Source of the DNA: Chitinimonas prasina
GTDB taxonomy: Bacteria > Pseudomonadota > Gammaproteobacteria > Burkholderiales > Chitinimonadaceae
Assembly (NCBI RefSeq): GCF_030160395.1
Contig: NZ_BSOG01000002.1
Coordinates: 1,007,280 to 1,071,279, forward strand
DNA length: 64,000 bases
Direction: 5' to 3'
In this document: positions 7,618 through 17,394 of the stretch, one piece after another
How positions within the stretch are numbered: position 1 is the stretch's first letter
Layout of the letters: every line of letters starts with the position of its first letter
The notes under the pieces: model-generated
What the model saw: the letters and a program-made list of their open reading frames with translations, nothing else
Database searches by the model: none
Told to the model about the DNA's origin: nothing
Program-made: the position numbers and the translations under genes

Positions 7618-8937
7618 TCAATGCAGCTTGATCTTGGGCCGGTGCACCCGGTCCAGCCACTCCGACAAGGTAATGAGCAAGGTACGGGTAAAGCCAGAAA
7701 GCGCAAGCTGATGCTGCTTGTGCAGGCCCCAATACATCAGCTTGGCCAATTGGCCCTCTACAAACAGGCTGCCCCGCGCCAGGCTGCCCATCAGCGAGCC
7801 GACCGAAGAGTAGGTGGAAAGTGAGACCAGCGAGCCGTAGTCCTGAAAAGCAAAGGACTTCAGCGGCTTGCCCGCCAGGGCGCGCTCTATATTGCGTGCC
7901 AGCAGGGTAGCCTGCTGGTGTGCCGCCTGGGCCCGCGCCGGTACCCAGCCCCCTTGTCCATTGGGGCAGGCCGCACAATCGCCAAAGGCAAAGATGCGTT
8001 CATCACGCGTGGTCTGCAGCGTGGGTGCCACCAACAGCTGGTTAATGCGATTGGTCTCCAGCCCGCCGATCTCCTTGAGAAAATCCGCCGCCTTGATGCC
8101 GGCCGCCCAGACCGTCAGGGTGCTGGGAATAAAGCTGCCGCCCGCCATGCGCACACCGGCCTCGGTCACCTCCACCACCCGCTCATTGGTATGAATCTCT
8201 ATTGCCAGCTTGCGCAATTCAACGGCTGCGGCGGTCGACAGGCGCTCTGGCAAGGCGGCCAGAATGCGCTGGCTGGCTTCCACCAGCACGATCTTGAGAT
8301 CCTGCTCTGGGTCGATATGTTCCAGCCCAAAGCTCACCAGTACCTGCGCAGCCGCATGCAGCTCCGCCGCCAGCTCCACCCCAGTGGCGCCGGCGCCGAT
8401 AATGGCCACCGTCATGCGCCCCCTGCCTGCCTCGACCGGCTGGTTGTGCGCACGCAGACAGGCGTCAATCAGGCGTTCGTGAAAGCGCCGAGCGGCATCA
8501 GGGTTATCCAGACGTATGGCGTGCTCGGCCACGCCGGGCGTGCCAAAATCATTGGTCTGGCTACCCACGGCCAGCACCAGGTAGTCGTACCCCACACGCT
8601 GGGCAGCGATGATCTCCCGGCCATCGGCATCCAGCAGCGGCGCTATCAGGATTTCCCTCGCTTCGCGGTCCAAGCCTGCCAGGCGACCTTGGCGAAACCG
8701 GAAGTGGTGCCAGCGTGCCTGGGCCAGGTACTCAATTTCTTCAGCGTGGCTGTCATAGCTGCCCGCAGCCAGCTGGTGCAGTATGGGTTTCCAGATATGG
8801 GTACGACTGGCATCAACCAGCAGTACCTCGGCGCGCCCCCGTTTACCCAGGCGGTCGCCCAAACGGCTGGCCAACTCCAGACCACCCGCGCCACCACCCA
8901 CGATCACGATACGTGGACATCGACTGTCATCCGCCAT
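7618..8937 (-). CDS. ndh: Type II NADH dehydrogenase (NDH-2) family flavoprotein
   Basis: NDH-2 enzymes oxidise NADH and reduce membrane quinone without pumping protons. The 439-residue protein begins with the FAD-binding site IVIVGGGAGGLELASRLG and has a second dinucleotide fold IIGAGATGVELAAELH near residue 175 for NADH. Family segments HIWKPILHQLAAGS, YDYLVLAVGS, TLTVWAAGIKA and FAFGDCAACP follow in order. The C-terminal part LMGSLARGSLFVEGQLAKLMYWGLHKQHQL is typical of the membrane-bound end, cited here by its start near residue 375. A single gene, with no partner subunits nearby. Confidence 0.88.
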   Translation of the reverse strand: MADDSRCPRIVIVGGGAGGLELASRLGDRLGKRGRAEVLLVDASRTHIWKPILHQLAAGSYDSHAEEIEYLAQARWHHFRFRQGRLAGLDREAREILIAPLLDADGREIIAAQRVGYDYLVLAVGSQTNDFGTPGVAEHAIRLDNPDAARRFHERLIDACLRAHNQPVEAGRGRMTVAIIGAGATGVELAAELHAAAQVLVSFGLEHIDPEQDLKIVLVEASQRILAALPERLSTAAAVELRKLAIEIHTNERVVEVTEAGVRMAGGSFIPSTLTVWAAGIKAADFLKEIGGLETNRINQLLVAPTLQTTRDERIFAFGDCAACPNGQGGWVPARAQAAHQQATLLARNIERALAGKPLKSFAFQDYGSLVSLSTYSSVGSLMGSLARGSLFVEGQLAKLMYWGLHKQHQLALSGFTRTLLITLSEWLDRVHRPKIKLH

Positions 8938-8994
8938 ACACCACCCCGTTGAATATATTGGACAGTGCCATTCTACCCGTTAGCGGTGCCTATC

Positions 8995-9070
8995 GTTGCG
9001 AACAAAACACGGCATAGCGGTTCTGGCCAGGCGCACACGCGTGTGAACAGGCGATGAGGTGCAAGCCACC
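8995..9070. repeat. Dispersed extragenic repeat, copy 1
   Basis: The core at 9001-9030 begins AACAAAAC and ends GGTTCTGGCCAG. It matches the cores at 27664-27694 and 60512-60541 at most positions. A weaker second block (ACAGGCGATGAGGTGCAAGC, 9048-9067) corresponds to the downstream block of the other copies. The copy fills much of the 228-base gap between ndh and the PhnP-like gene; nothing else is recognised in that gap. Confidence 0.7.
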
Positions 9071-9165
9071 GACTGCAGGTGTTTGATCGCAGTGCATAGG
9101 CAGAACCCAGAGGCGATCTGCCTATTTAGCGACCGGCGACACGGCGGGTCACCGGCATGCAGGCA

Positions 9166-9930
9166 TCAGGCCACCAGCCGCATCCCGTCATACCCCACTT
9201 CCACCCCGGCCGGCATGCGCTGCGACAGGGCGTGGTACTCCAGTTCGTGGGTCATATGGATCAGCACAGTACGGCGTGCGCCTATGCGCGCTGCTGCCGC
9301 AAGCGATTGCGCCACGCCAAAGTGGGTGTGGTGAGGCTGCTCGCGCAGGCAGTCGAGCAGGAGTAAATCCAGCCCTTGTAGCAGCGCGAAGCTGGCCTCG
9401 GGTATTTCCGAGACATCCGTCAGGTAGGCCACATTGCCGATGCGATAGCCATAGACCGGCCAGCGGCCATGCAATACTGGAATAGGCGTGATCTCCACCC
9501 CGCGATGGCAGAAAGCGCCATGCACGGCTGTGGTCTGCAGCGAAGGCAGCTCCCACCACGGCCCTGGTGGCAGCGTGGTGTAGTGGAAGCGTGTGTGGAT
9601 GTCCGCCATGGTGTAATCGCTGCCAAACACCGGCATGGCGGCCTTGTTGACATAACAGAAGGCACGCAGGTCATCGATGCCATTCATATGGTCGGCGTGC
9701 TGGTGGGTGTAGAGCACCGCATCCACCTTGGTCAGCCCTTCACGCAGGGCCTGGGTACGCAGATCAGGCCCGGTATCGATCAGAAAACTCAGCCCTGCCA
9801 CGGTGACCACGCTGGATGCCCGGCTGCGGCGATTACGCGCATCGTCCGAGCTGCAGGTAGCGCAGTGGCAACCTATGGCCGGCGTACCTGCGCTGGAACC
9901 ACACCCCAGGATCAGGACCTCGGCATTCAC
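9166..9930 (-). CDS. MBL-fold metallo-hydrolase, PhnP-like
   Basis: A metallo-beta-lactamase-fold hydrolase of 254 residues. The active-site signature THQHADHMNG (HxHxDH) is clear near residue 80. The N-terminal cysteine cluster GCHCATC near residues 20-26 is the structural zinc site typical of PhnP-type phosphodiesterases, which act on cyclic phosphoribose in phosphonate use. No phosphonate genes are nearby, so another phosphodiester substrate is likely. The start is GTG 9930, overlapping the tatD stop as GTGA, so translation is coupled to tatD. The open frame runs further upstream, but that part overlaps tatD in another frame and is not coding. Confidence 0.85.
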   Translation of the reverse strand: MNAEVLILGCGSSAGTPAIGCHCATCSSDDARNRRSRASSVVTVAGLSFLIDTGPDLRTQALREGLTKVDAVLYTHQHADHMNGIDDLRAFCYVNKAAMPVFGSDYTMADIHTRFHYTTLPPGPWWELPSLQTTAVHGAFCHRGVEITPIPVLHGRWPVYGYRIGNVAYLTDVSEIPEASFALLQGLDLLLLDCLREQPHHTHFGVAQSLAAAARIGARRTVLIHMTHELEYHALSQRMPAGVEVGYDGMRLVA

Positions 9931-10703
9931 GCCAACTTGCCCTCCAGCTTGAACAGGCGGGCAAAATTCGCCGTGGTGGCCGCCGCCACCTCCTCCACTG
10001 CAATACCGCGCAGGTCGGCAATATGCTCGGCCACGTGGCGTACCAGCGCCGGATGGTTCTGTTTGCCACGGAAAGGCATGGGCGCCAGATAGGGCGAGTC
10101 GGTTTCGATCAGCATGCGTTCCAGCGGAATGGTGCGTGCCACCTCCTTCAGCTCTTCCGCCTTCTTGAAGGTGACGATACCAGAGAAGGAAATATAGAAA
10201 TTCTGCGCAATAGCGGCATCGGCCACAGCTTGCGATTCGGTAAAGCAGTGCATCACCCCGCTGGCCTCCGCCGCATTTTCCTCGGCCATGATGCGTAAGG
10301 TATCGTCCGAAGCACTGCGGGTATGGACGATCAGCGGCTTGCCGGTCGCCCTGGCTGCCCGGATATGCACCCGGAAGCGTTCGCGCTGCCATGCCAGGTC
10401 GCCTTGCAGACGATAGTAGTCCAGGCCAGTCTCACCAATCGCAATCACCTTGGGATGCTGTGCCAGCGCCACCAATTGCGCCACGGTAGGCTCGACTTCA
10501 TCCTCGTAATCAGGATGTACGCCCACCGAGGCATAGATATGCGGATAGCGCTCCGCCATGGCAATCACATTGGGCCAGTGCGGGAGATTGACTGATACAC
10601 ACAGCGCATGGCTGACGCGATTGGTCACCATGGCGGCCATCAGCTCATCCGCGCGTTCGGCAAGCTCGGGAAAATCAATATGACAGTGGGAATCAATAAA
10701 CAT
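9927..10703 (-). CDS. tatD: TatD family metal-dependent hydrolase
   Basis: TatD proteins are metal-dependent hydrolases of the amidohydrolase superfamily with DNase activity. The 258-residue protein starts MFIDSHCHIDFPELAER; ATG 10703 is preferred over an upstream TTG. Metal-binding motifs appear in order: DSHCHID near residue 4, GETGLDYY near residue 91, IVHTRSA near residue 127, HCFTE near residue 152, and ETDSPYLAP near residue 202. The length is normal. Its stop overlaps the start of the PhnP-like gene. In many betaproteobacteria tatD follows holB and pilZ; here the penicillin acylase gene lies between. Confidence 0.95.
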   Translation of the reverse strand: MFIDSHCHIDFPELAERADELMAAMVTNRVSHALCVSVNLPHWPNVIAMAERYPHIYASVGVHPDYEDEVEPTVAQLVALAQHPKVIAIGETGLDYYRLQGDLAWQRERFRVHIRAARATGKPLIVHTRSASDDTLRIMAEENAAEASGVMHCFTESQAVADAAIAQNFYISFSGIVTFKKAEELKEVARTIPLERMLIETDSPYLAPMPFRGKQNHPALVRHVAEHIADLRGIAVEEVAAATTANFARLFKLEGKLA

Positions 10704-10773
10704 GCAGCTTCTATTCAATCAAGGCAGGTGGGTGCACCGGCTGGCACACCCGCCAATTCTACTGCCTCACTCC

Positions 10774-13164
10774 TTACTTGGGCACGAAGCGTAGGGTATG
10801 TTGTGCCGGCCCCGGCAGAAAGGGGGTCGCCTCACCCTTGACCCAGGCGGCATGCCCAGCCAGGAAGAATGGACTAAGCGGATGGCCGCTCTGGCCACCC
10901 GGCATATTGAATATGCCCTGTGCTTCCTGCCCGGGCGCGACCACCATGCGTTGCGACGCACCAAACGCCGGCCCCGCCACTCTGGGCATGTGCTCATCAC
11001 CAGCAAACGCATCGGCCGGTGCCGCCAGCCAAGGCTTGAGTGCAGGCAGCAGCTTGACGAAGGGATGGGCAATCCGGCTGGTATTGCGCTGCCCCCAACT
11101 GGCTTCAGAGAGCGGCCGGCCTCCGGCCGTCAGCTCGGTAATGGCCCGGTCTATGGCGGCCAACTCCAGCCCTCGCCAATCCCGTTCCTTCAACCAGCCT
11201 GCCGGCCGTTCATCCAGCAGCCGCGCCACCACCACCGGCCAACGTGGATTGGCGAGGTCGAAATCAGCCCCGGGCTCCAGCGCGCCCAATTGGGCATCCA
11301 GGCCACCAAACAGCTCGGCATACAAGGCATACAGATAGGCCCGCGTCAGCCGGTAGCCCACCGAATCCACACTGGCCCTGCCCGTCCAGCCCTCCTTGAG
11401 CAGGCGCCGGAACTCAGCCCGCTGCGGCCGTGTTGCCGTCGCACCCTGATCCAACACATCCAGTGCCCGCTCGCGCCAACCAGCCAGATAGAGTGCTCTA
11501 TCGTCCAGGGCCAAGCCATAGGCCGCCAGCTCATTACCCTTGCCCAAGGCTGTCAGTCCATCCCGTATCTGCCGAGCACGAGCGCCCAGGTCGGCCCCAC
11601 CGTCGCCCATCCGGCGGTAAAGCTCGCCGCCCAGCGGGCGGCTGTTGGCGGTCCACAGCTGCCCACTTGCCGGATCATTCAGGCGTGGATAGTCGCGGGG
11701 GGACAAGCGCCCCTGCCAGCTCAGGCCTGCTGCAATGGGATATGGAAAACTCGCTTGCGGCAAGGCCTCGCGGCCCGGCAGCGTGCCCGCAATCGTCCAG
11801 CCTATATGGCCTGCGGCATCGCCTGCCACCATATTCTGCGCCGGCATGCCGGCACTATGGGCTACGGCTTGGGCAGCCGCCAGATCGGCCACGCCTTCCA
11901 TCTGGCGCAGGTTCAGGTTGACCGCGCCGGGTTGATGGGCAATCCAGCGCACGGCGTACCAGCGCCCTTCCACCTCGCGCAAAGGCCCCTGTGAGCCCTC
12001 GGCAATCTGCATGGTCACGGCGGTACCATCCTTGACCTGCAAGGTTTCCGTATGCACCCTGGCCGTCTCCCAGCCTGCAGCTGTCTTGATACGCAAGCGC
12101 TGCGATGGGTCCCGCTCCACCTCGATCAGATCCAGATAATCGCCATAGCTATTGGTGAAGCCCCAGGCCACCTTGCCGTTGCTGCCGGCCACCACCAAAG
12201 GCGCACCCGGCAGGGTGACACCGGCGATACGCCGGGTCTGTCCTTGCTCGTCAGGGTACTGCAGCACCGCGCGGTACCAGATATGCGGCAAGCGCAAGCC
12301 CAGGTGCATATCGTTGGCCACAATGGCGCTGCCATGCGTGCTACGACTCCCCGCCAGCGCCCAGTTATTGCTCCCCACTGCGCTGCGCAGGGCAAGCCCC
12401 GCCTGCTTGCCGGGGACAGGCAGCCCCAGCCACGCCGGCGCCTGCGCAGGTGTGGCTGTCGGGGGCGACACGATATCCGGCGTGTCCAGCGGAGCATCCT
12501 GGCTGCTGGACTCAGGCAGCAGATAGGCCAGTTGCTCGGCCGTAGTGTGGGCCTTCAACCAGCCACGCGCCAATTCGCGTCGTTCCTGATGGCCCTGCAG
12601 ATCAAAATACATGGCCCATACCACCAGCAGGCTGTCTGCAGGCTGCCATGGCGCTGGCTGGGTACGCAGCAAGCCATACTCAAAAGGCCTGGCACGCAGG
12701 GCCGACAGACCTGCGTTGACGCCTGCCGCATAGCGTTGCAGCAACTGCCTATCCGCCTCGGGCAAAGCAGCCAGGGTGCTGGCGGCACGCGCCCTGAATC
12801 GATGAAAACGATGCTCGCGGTCACTCTCGAGCGCCGCCTCGCCTATCAGCCCCGCCAGCTCGCCAGCGGCAACGCGGCGCATCAGATCCATCTGGAAGTA
12901 CCGCTCCTGCGCATGCAGATAGCCCGTGGCATAAGTCACATCAAGCCGGTTACTGCCACTGACCGTAGGCACACCCAAGGCATCCCGCAAGGCTGTCACA
13001 TCTGCCGTCAGGCCACTTGCCGGCAGCTCACCATCGAGCTGAGCCAGGCTGCCTCGCAGGAACAGCCACAGCACCAAGGCCAGCAGCAACCACGTGGCCA
13101 GGCAGGCCAGCAGCAGGCGCCAGGACCAGCGCAACCATTTTCCCATCGCCATATTGCTTCCCAT
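10774..13164 (-). CDS. Penicillin acylase family protein (Ntn hydrolase)
   Basis: Members hydrolyse amide bonds, for example in penicillins or N-acyl homoserine lactones, after self-cleavage into two chains. The 796-residue precursor has an N-terminal membrane or signal segment (WLLLALVLWLFL, residues 24-35). The nucleophile is Ser265 in AVGSNNW, the expected first residue of the beta chain, and GSAIVANDMHLGLRLP follows as in the family. Asn in TANSRP near residue 505 fits the oxyanion-hole region. Starts at 13164, 13152 and 13146 are all possible. It lies between the pilZ operon and tatD on the same strand. Substrate not predictable; periplasmic location inferred. Confidence 0.9.
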   Translation of the reverse strand: MGSNMAMGKWLRWSWRLLLACLATWLLLALVLWLFLRGSLAQLDGELPASGLTADVTALRDALGVPTVSGSNRLDVTYATGYLHAQERYFQMDLMRRVAAGELAGLIGEAALESDREHRFHRFRARAASTLAALPEADRQLLQRYAAGVNAGLSALRARPFEYGLLRTQPAPWQPADSLLVVWAMYFDLQGHQERRELARGWLKAHTTAEQLAYLLPESSSQDAPLDTPDIVSPPTATPAQAPAWLGLPVPGKQAGLALRSAVGSNNWALAGSRSTHGSAIVANDMHLGLRLPHIWYRAVLQYPDEQGQTRRIAGVTLPGAPLVVAGSNGKVAWGFTNSYGDYLDLIEVERDPSQRLRIKTAAGWETARVHTETLQVKDGTAVTMQIAEGSQGPLREVEGRWYAVRWIAHQPGAVNLNLRQMEGVADLAAAQAVAHSAGMPAQNMVAGDAAGHIGWTIAGTLPGREALPQASFPYPIAAGLSWQGRLSPRDYPRLNDPASGQLWTANSRPLGGELYRRMGDGGADLGARARQIRDGLTALGKGNELAAYGLALDDRALYLAGWRERALDVLDQGATATRPQRAEFRRLLKEGWTGRASVDSVGYRLTRAYLYALYAELFGGLDAQLGALEPGADFDLANPRWPVVVARLLDERPAGWLKERDWRGLELAAIDRAITELTAGGRPLSEASWGQRNTSRIAHPFVKLLPALKPWLAAPADAFAGDEHMPRVAGPAFGASQRMVVAPGQEAQGIFNMPGGQSGHPLSPFFLAGHAAWVKGEATPFLPGPAQHTLRFVPK

Positions 13165-13230
13165 AGTCAACCGCCTGCAGATATCACCTTCATCCCCAGG
13201 TCTGCGTGGTTGCGCACGACAACCGGCCAC

Positions 13231-13258
13231 AAAAAAGCCCGAACCAAGCCGGGCTTTT
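13231..13258 (-). terminator. Rho-independent terminator of the mltG-tmk-holB-pilZ operon
   Basis: On the minus strand, stem AAAAGCCCG/CGGGCTTTT (13250-13258 with 13233-13241) is followed by six Ts. It lies 22 bases after the pilZ stop. Confidence 0.88.
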
Positions 13259-13280
13259 AATGCACATACACACCAGATTC

Positions 13281-13658
13281 CTACATAGTATGAGTAGTAC
13301 GGTTCGACTGCAGTGCGCCACCCAACATGCCTTCAATCTTGTTGCGCGCCTGCTGCCCTGCCTCGTTATCGGAAAACTGCACCCCCACGCCTTGCGTACG
13401 GTTGCCGTGTGCCCCCGCCGGTGTAATCCAGGCCACCTTGCCCGATACCGCAATCTTGGCCGGGTCATCCATCAGCTGCAGCAGCATGAAGACTTCGTCC
13501 CCGATGGTGTAGGCCTTGGCCGTGGGTATGAAGATCCCGCCGCCCCTGAGAAACGGCATATAGGCGGCAAACAGGCCTGCCTTCTCCTTGATGCTAAGGG
13601 AGAGTACGCCACCGGCGCGTGGTGCGGCCGGAGCAGCGGGTTTGGGTGCTTCAGACAT
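13281..13658 (-). CDS. pilZ: PilZ domain protein (type IV pilus type)
   Basis: PilZ is a small cytoplasmic protein needed for type IV pilus assembly through PilB and FimX-like partners. The 125-residue protein has a Pro/Ala-rich start, then SLSIKEKAGLFAAYMPFLRGGGIFIPT, cited by its beginning near residue 20, and KVAWITPAGAHGNRTQGVGVQF near residue 74. The RxxxR motif for cyclic di-GMP binding is missing, as in the classical pilus PilZ. It follows holB by 12 bases, the normal gene order. It is the last gene of the operon and is followed by a terminator. Confidence 0.93.
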   Translation of the reverse strand: MSEAPKPAAPAAPRAGGVLSLSIKEKAGLFAAYMPFLRGGGIFIPTAKAYTIGDEVFMLLQLMDDPAKIAVSGKVAWITPAGAHGNRTQGVGVQFSDNEAGQQARNKIEGMLGGALQSNRTTHTM

Positions 13659-13670
13659 GCTTATCCTTTT

Positions 13671-14681
13671 TTATCCTTTGTTGGCCGGCCGAACCGCCTG
13701 CTGGTAGCCAAACAGCAGTTGCTCGTAAACAAGACGAGCATTCAGTGGGTGGCTGGACAGTTTCTTCGCTTCCAGCACTGTATCGTGGTAACGCATCAGC
13801 CGTACGGGGTCCAATGTCGTCGCCAGGGAGGCAAGCCGGCCCGCCTCATCGGGATAATAGCGGACAGACTGGGCAAGTCCCAAGCGCGCCAGATCATGCA
13901 GCCAACGAGACAGCCAGTCGGTGACGCGTGCAACTTCCACTTTTTGCTTGTCCAGTCGCTCCGCTAGCCCCAGCGGGTCCAGCTTGCGCGGGTCGGCCAA
14001 TTCGCCCAGGAAACTGCGCCGCGCCGCCGTTACACCTGCATCCGAGCGCTCTTGCGCGGCCAGTGGCGCGCCGCCCGCTTCGGCCAGATTGGCCTCGGCG
14101 TCGCTGATTCCCTGCTGCGCCAACCATGCCAGCGCCTGCTCGCGCGGTGGGATGGTCAGCGCCAGCCGACGGCAGCGGCTGCGTATGGTAGGCAAGAGGC
14201 GGCGCCACTGATGGCTGACCAGAATGAACATGGCACCGGGAGGCGGCTCTTCCAGCGTCTTCAGCAAGGCATTGGCTGCCGCCAGGTTCAGCGCCTCGGC
14301 AGGCTGTATCAAGGTCACCCTGCGTCCGGCACGGTGGGCGCTCAGATGCACGAAATCATTGAGCTCGCGCACCTGGTCCACGGTAATCCAGGCCGATGCT
14401 TTTTTCTTGGGTTTGGCGTCGTCATCGCCCTCTTCTTCTACCGCCGGGGTCAGCTCGCGGAAATCCGGGTGGTTGCCGGCCAGATACCAGCGGCAGGCAT
14501 CACACACGCCACACGGTTTGTCGGCGGCGGTCGATTCGCACAGCAAGGATTGGGCAAGATGGCGGCCAAACGCCAGCTTGCCTATACCCGGCTCGCCAGT
14601 CAGCAACAAGGCGTGGGGCAGTCGCTCCCCCTGGCTGATCAAGGCCTGCCACTCGGCAAGCTGCCACTGATACAGCATCAC
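13671..14681 (-). CDS. holB: DNA polymerase III subunit delta prime
   Basis: Delta prime is part of the clamp loader that places the beta sliding clamp on DNA. The 336-residue protein starts [27 protein letters not shown] in its first segment. It has the modified P-loop [11 protein letters not shown], which does not bind ATP in this subunit, and four Cys in the zinc module (LLCE, CGVCDAC). A Lys/Asp/Glu insertion follows near residue 85 ([13 protein letters not shown]). The sensor segment [17 protein letters not shown] and RSRCRRL are present. It overlaps tmk by four bases and precedes pilZ. Confidence 0.95.
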   Translation of the reverse strand: MMLYQWQLAEWQALISQGERLPHALLLTGEPGIGKLAFGRHLAQSLLCESTAADKPCGVCDACRWYLAGNHPDFRELTPAVEEEGDDDAKPKKKASAWITVDQVRELNDFVHLSAHRAGRRVTLIQPAEALNLAAANALLKTLEEPPPGAMFILVSHQWRRLLPTIRSRCRRLALTIPPREQALAWLAQQGISDAEANLAEAGGAPLAAQERSDAGVTAARRSFLGELADPRKLDPLGLAERLDKQKVEVARVTDWLSRWLHDLARLGLAQSVRYYPDEAGRLASLATTLDPVRLMRYHDTVLEAKKLSSHPLNARLVYEQLLFGYQQAVRPANKG

Positions 14682-15310
14682 GCCACTCCCATGCCGGCCA
14701 ATACCTGGGCCAGATCAGCCTGTACCTCTGCTACCGGCTTGCTGGCATCCAACACCACCAGCCGCCCGTGCGAAGCCGATGCGCGGGCATGGTAGGCGGC
14801 ACGTACCCGCTCAAAGAACGCATCCTGCTCGCGCTCAAATCGATCCAGTTCGCGCGCTCCCGCCAGCCGGGCACGGCTGACGGCCAACGGCACATCGAAC
14901 AGCAGGGTGGTATCAGGCTGCAGCAACCCCGCAGCCCTGCCCTGCACCCATTGCTCCAGCGCCTCGAATTTTGCCAAATCCAGCCCCCTGCCGCCCACCT
15001 GGTAGGCATAGGTGGCGTCGGTAAACCGGTCGCACACTACCCAGCGCCCCTGTGCCAGCGCCGGTTCAATGACCTGGGCCAGATGTTCGCGCCGTGTGGC
15101 GAACATCAGCAAGGCCTCTGTCTCAAGATGCATGGGCTCATGCAGCAACAGCTCTCGCAGCTTTTCTCCCAGCGGCGTACCACCAGGCTCACGGGTAACC
15201 AGATGATCCACACCACGAGCAGTCAGCGCCGCAGTCAGCCAGGCCAGGTGGGTACTCTTGCCCGCCCCGTCCAGCCCCTCCAGCGAAATAAACCGGCCAC
15301 GCACCATCAC
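14678..15310 (-). CDS. tmk: Thymidylate kinase
   Basis: Tmk phosphorylates dTMP to dTDP. The 210-residue protein starts [21 protein letters not shown], where the P-loop GLDGAGKS lies near residue 12. The DR(F/Y) motif occurs as [19 protein letters not shown] near residue 96. Length and motif spacing are normal. Its start overlaps the mltG stop, and its stop overlaps the holB start by four bases, so mltG, tmk and holB appear translationally coupled. Confidence 0.97.
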   Translation of the reverse strand: MMVRGRFISLEGLDGAGKSTHLAWLTAALTARGVDHLVTREPGGTPLGEKLRELLLHEPMHLETEALLMFATRREHLAQVIEPALAQGRWVVCDRFTDATYAYQVGGRGLDLAKFEALEQWVQGRAAGLLQPDTTLLFDVPLAVSRARLAGARELDRFEREQDAFFERVRAAYHARASASHGRLVVLDASKPVAEVQADLAQVLAGMGVA

Positions 15311-16377
15311 TTGGCTCCCAACTGGTAGCGGCGCACCGCCTGATTGTGTTCGGCCAGGGTCGAAGAGAAATACGAAGAGCCATCACCCTTGGCAACAAAG
15401 TAGAGTGCCTTGGACGATGCCGGATTGGTGGCGGCCAGCAAGGCAGCCATGCCTGGCATGGCAATCGGGGTAGGCGGGAGTCCACCACGGGTATAGCTGT
15501 TATAGGGCGTATCGGTTTCCAGGTGGACGCGCTTGAGGTTACCGTCAAATGCCTCGCCCAAGCCATAGATCACGGTCGGGTCTGTCTGCAGCCGCATGCC
15601 TATGCGCATGCGGTTATGGAACACCGACGAGATCATGGGCCTGTCATTGGCGGCTCCTGTCTCTTTCTCCACAATGGAGGCCAGGGTCAGTGCCTCGTAA
15701 GGCGACTGCAGCGGCAGGTTGGCAGCGCGCGCCTCCCAGGCGGCGGCCAGCTGCTTTTGCATGGCCTCATGGGCACGCTTGAGTACCTGTATATCGGAAC
15801 TCTGCTTGCCAAAATGGTAGGTATCAGGAAAGAACAAGCCTTCTGGCGACGGCGCCTTGGCGCCGATGGCTGCCAGGATGGCAGCATCGTCCATGCTCGC
15901 CGTGTCATGCCGTAGATCTGGATCCTTGGCCAAGGCTGCTTTCACCTGCCGCCAGTTCCAGCCCTCCACTATGGTCAGCGTAGCGCTGGAGACATCGCCG
16001 TCAGTCAGCTTGGCCAGCAGTTGCAACGGTGTAACGGGCTCACTGAGCTCGTAGCTACCTGCCTTGATGCGGCCCGCATCACCGGTAAGGCGAGCCAGCA
16101 CCGTCAACAGCCAGGGCGATTCCACCAAGCCTTCGGCCGCCAACTGGTTGGCCGCCATGCGCATGGTGGTGCCACGCTCCAGCACAAAGGCGCGCGGGCC
16201 GCCATCGAGCGGAAAAGGCGTGTGGGCGTAGCGCCAACCATAGCCACCGATAGCCACCGCCGCCAGCAGCAACAATACACTCAGCCAAGCCAGCAAACGG
16301 CCGAGTAGCGATGCCCGCTTGGGCGAATTCTTGTTAGCACGTGCCAATTCAGCTTCCAGTTTCTCTTGGTAAAACAC
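15307..16377 (-). CDS. mltG: Endolytic murein transglycosylase MltG
   Basis: MltG cuts nascent peptidoglycan strands inside the chain and sets glycan length. The 356-residue protein has a short charged cytoplasmic N-terminus, one membrane helix ([19 protein letters not shown], about residues 28-46), a LysM-like part and the YceG catalytic domain. The catalytic Glu is in [11 protein letters not shown] near residue 230, followed by [23 protein letters not shown], cited by its start. The start is GTG 16377, with no clear ATG before the membrane helix. It is the first gene of the mltG-tmk-holB-pilZ operon. Confidence 0.95.
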   Translation of the reverse strand: MFYQEKLEAELARANKNSPKRASLLGRLLAWLSVLLLLAAVAIGGYGWRYAHTPFPLDGGPRAFVLERGTTMRMAANQLAAEGLVESPWLLTVLARLTGDAGRIKAGSYELSEPVTPLQLLAKLTDGDVSSATLTIVEGWNWRQVKAALAKDPDLRHDTASMDDAAILAAIGAKAPSPEGLFFPDTYHFGKQSSDIQVLKRAHEAMQKQLAAAWEARAANLPLQSPYEALTLASIVEKETGAANDRPMISSVFHNRMRIGMRLQTDPTVIYGLGEAFDGNLKRVHLETDTPYNSYTRGGLPPTPIAMPGMAALLAATNPASSKALYFVAKGDGSSYFSSTLAEHNQAVRRYQLGAK

Positions 16378-16665
16378 CGGTTATCCGGTGCGCGGTTGCT
16401 ATGCTTTTTAGGCCAGCAACCCTGTATTCCATTGTGCCCGCCGCCGGCCAACCCCCAGCGCAAGCAGTGCCAAGGCAATATCCATCGCGCCGGCACACTG
16501 CCAAGCCTGGCAGTTTGCCATCAATCGGCAGGGCCGGCACCTTGGCCGGCCACGGCCATTGCGACTCCTTGCCGGCTATCGTGAAATTTCCCAGCCGGCT
16601 TGCCTTGCTGCCGGGCAAACACTATACGCAGTAAACCGTCACTTGCATCTTGCTGGAGTCGCGCC
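16378..16665. other. Intergenic region between divergent mltG and a secreted-protein gene
   Basis: This 288-base gap must hold the promoter of the mltG operon on the minus strand and that of the secreted-protein gene on the plus strand. A GGCCGGC-rich inverted repeat near 16535-16550 is visible. I recognise no clear promoter boxes, RNA gene or small ORF. Confidence 0.4.
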
Positions 16666-17394
16666 ATGTATCGCCTATTACGCCTGCTCTGTACCGCAGC
16701 CTTGGCCCTGAAGGTAGCGGCCGACCCTACGCCCTTCAACCCTGAGACAGGCTATATCGATCTGCCTTCCGTACAGGTTGGCGAGGCGGTATACAGCGTC
16801 ACCCTGCGATTGATAGGTGACCGCCTGCATATCACCGCCATTGCCCCCGCCAGCGACACGGCCAATCCACTGGTATTCAATCTAGCCACCAATAGCATCC
16901 TGCTGCCAGAGGTCAGCATAGGCCTGCAGACCTATTGCGTGGAACTGCTGCTGCAAAGCGATGGCACACTCGCACTAGGGGTAGTGCAGGACCTGGGCAA
17001 GATGGCCTCGCTATACACCACCAAGGGCCCATCCACGGTCAAAGGCATGCAGTCTGTCAAAACCAAGAGTGTCAACACGGTGGGCAGCAACAAGACCTAC
17101 AGCCTGACTTTTTACAACAACACGCTGATGTTTGTGACCGTCAACAACCAGAATCAGGTCACCGCCCTCAACTACCAGACTCAGGACGGCAAGCTGGAGT
17201 GGGATGCGGTCGTGGACACCCGTACCGGTACGGTCGTAACCACTCAGGGAGCCTGCCGTAACTGCAGCAAAGTCACGGTCAGCAGCGCTGGCGCCATCAG
17301 CTTCGACAACGTCGAGATGAGCGGCTTTACCAAGAACAGCCAGAATACGCTGATACCGATAGATGATGTCTCGCTGCTGGGAGTCATTCCGTAA
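16666..17394 (+). CDS. Secreted protein of unknown function
   Basis: A 242-residue predicted exported protein starting at ATG 16666. The first 19 residues (MYRLLRLLCTAALALKVAA) look like a signal peptide. The rest is rich in Thr, Ser, Val and Asn, with few Lys or Glu, and has repeated beta-strand-like runs such as VYSVTLRLIGDRLHITAI. A single ACRNC pair near residue 206 could form a disulfide. I do not recognise the family; the pattern suits an all-beta periplasmic or surface protein. Its last 11 bases overlap the 3' end of the convergent dinG gene. Confidence 0.7.
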   Translation: MYRLLRLLCTAALALKVAADPTPFNPETGYIDLPSVQVGEAVYSVTLRLIGDRLHITAIAPASDTANPLVFNLATNSILLPEVSIGLQTYCVELLLQSDGTLALGVVQDLGKMASLYTTKGPSTVKGMQSVKTKSVNTVGSNKTYSLTFYNNTLMFVTVNNQNQVTALNYQTQDGKLEWDAVVDTRTGTVVTTQGACRNCSKVTVSSAGAISFDNVEMSGFTKNSQNTLIPIDDVSLLGVIP

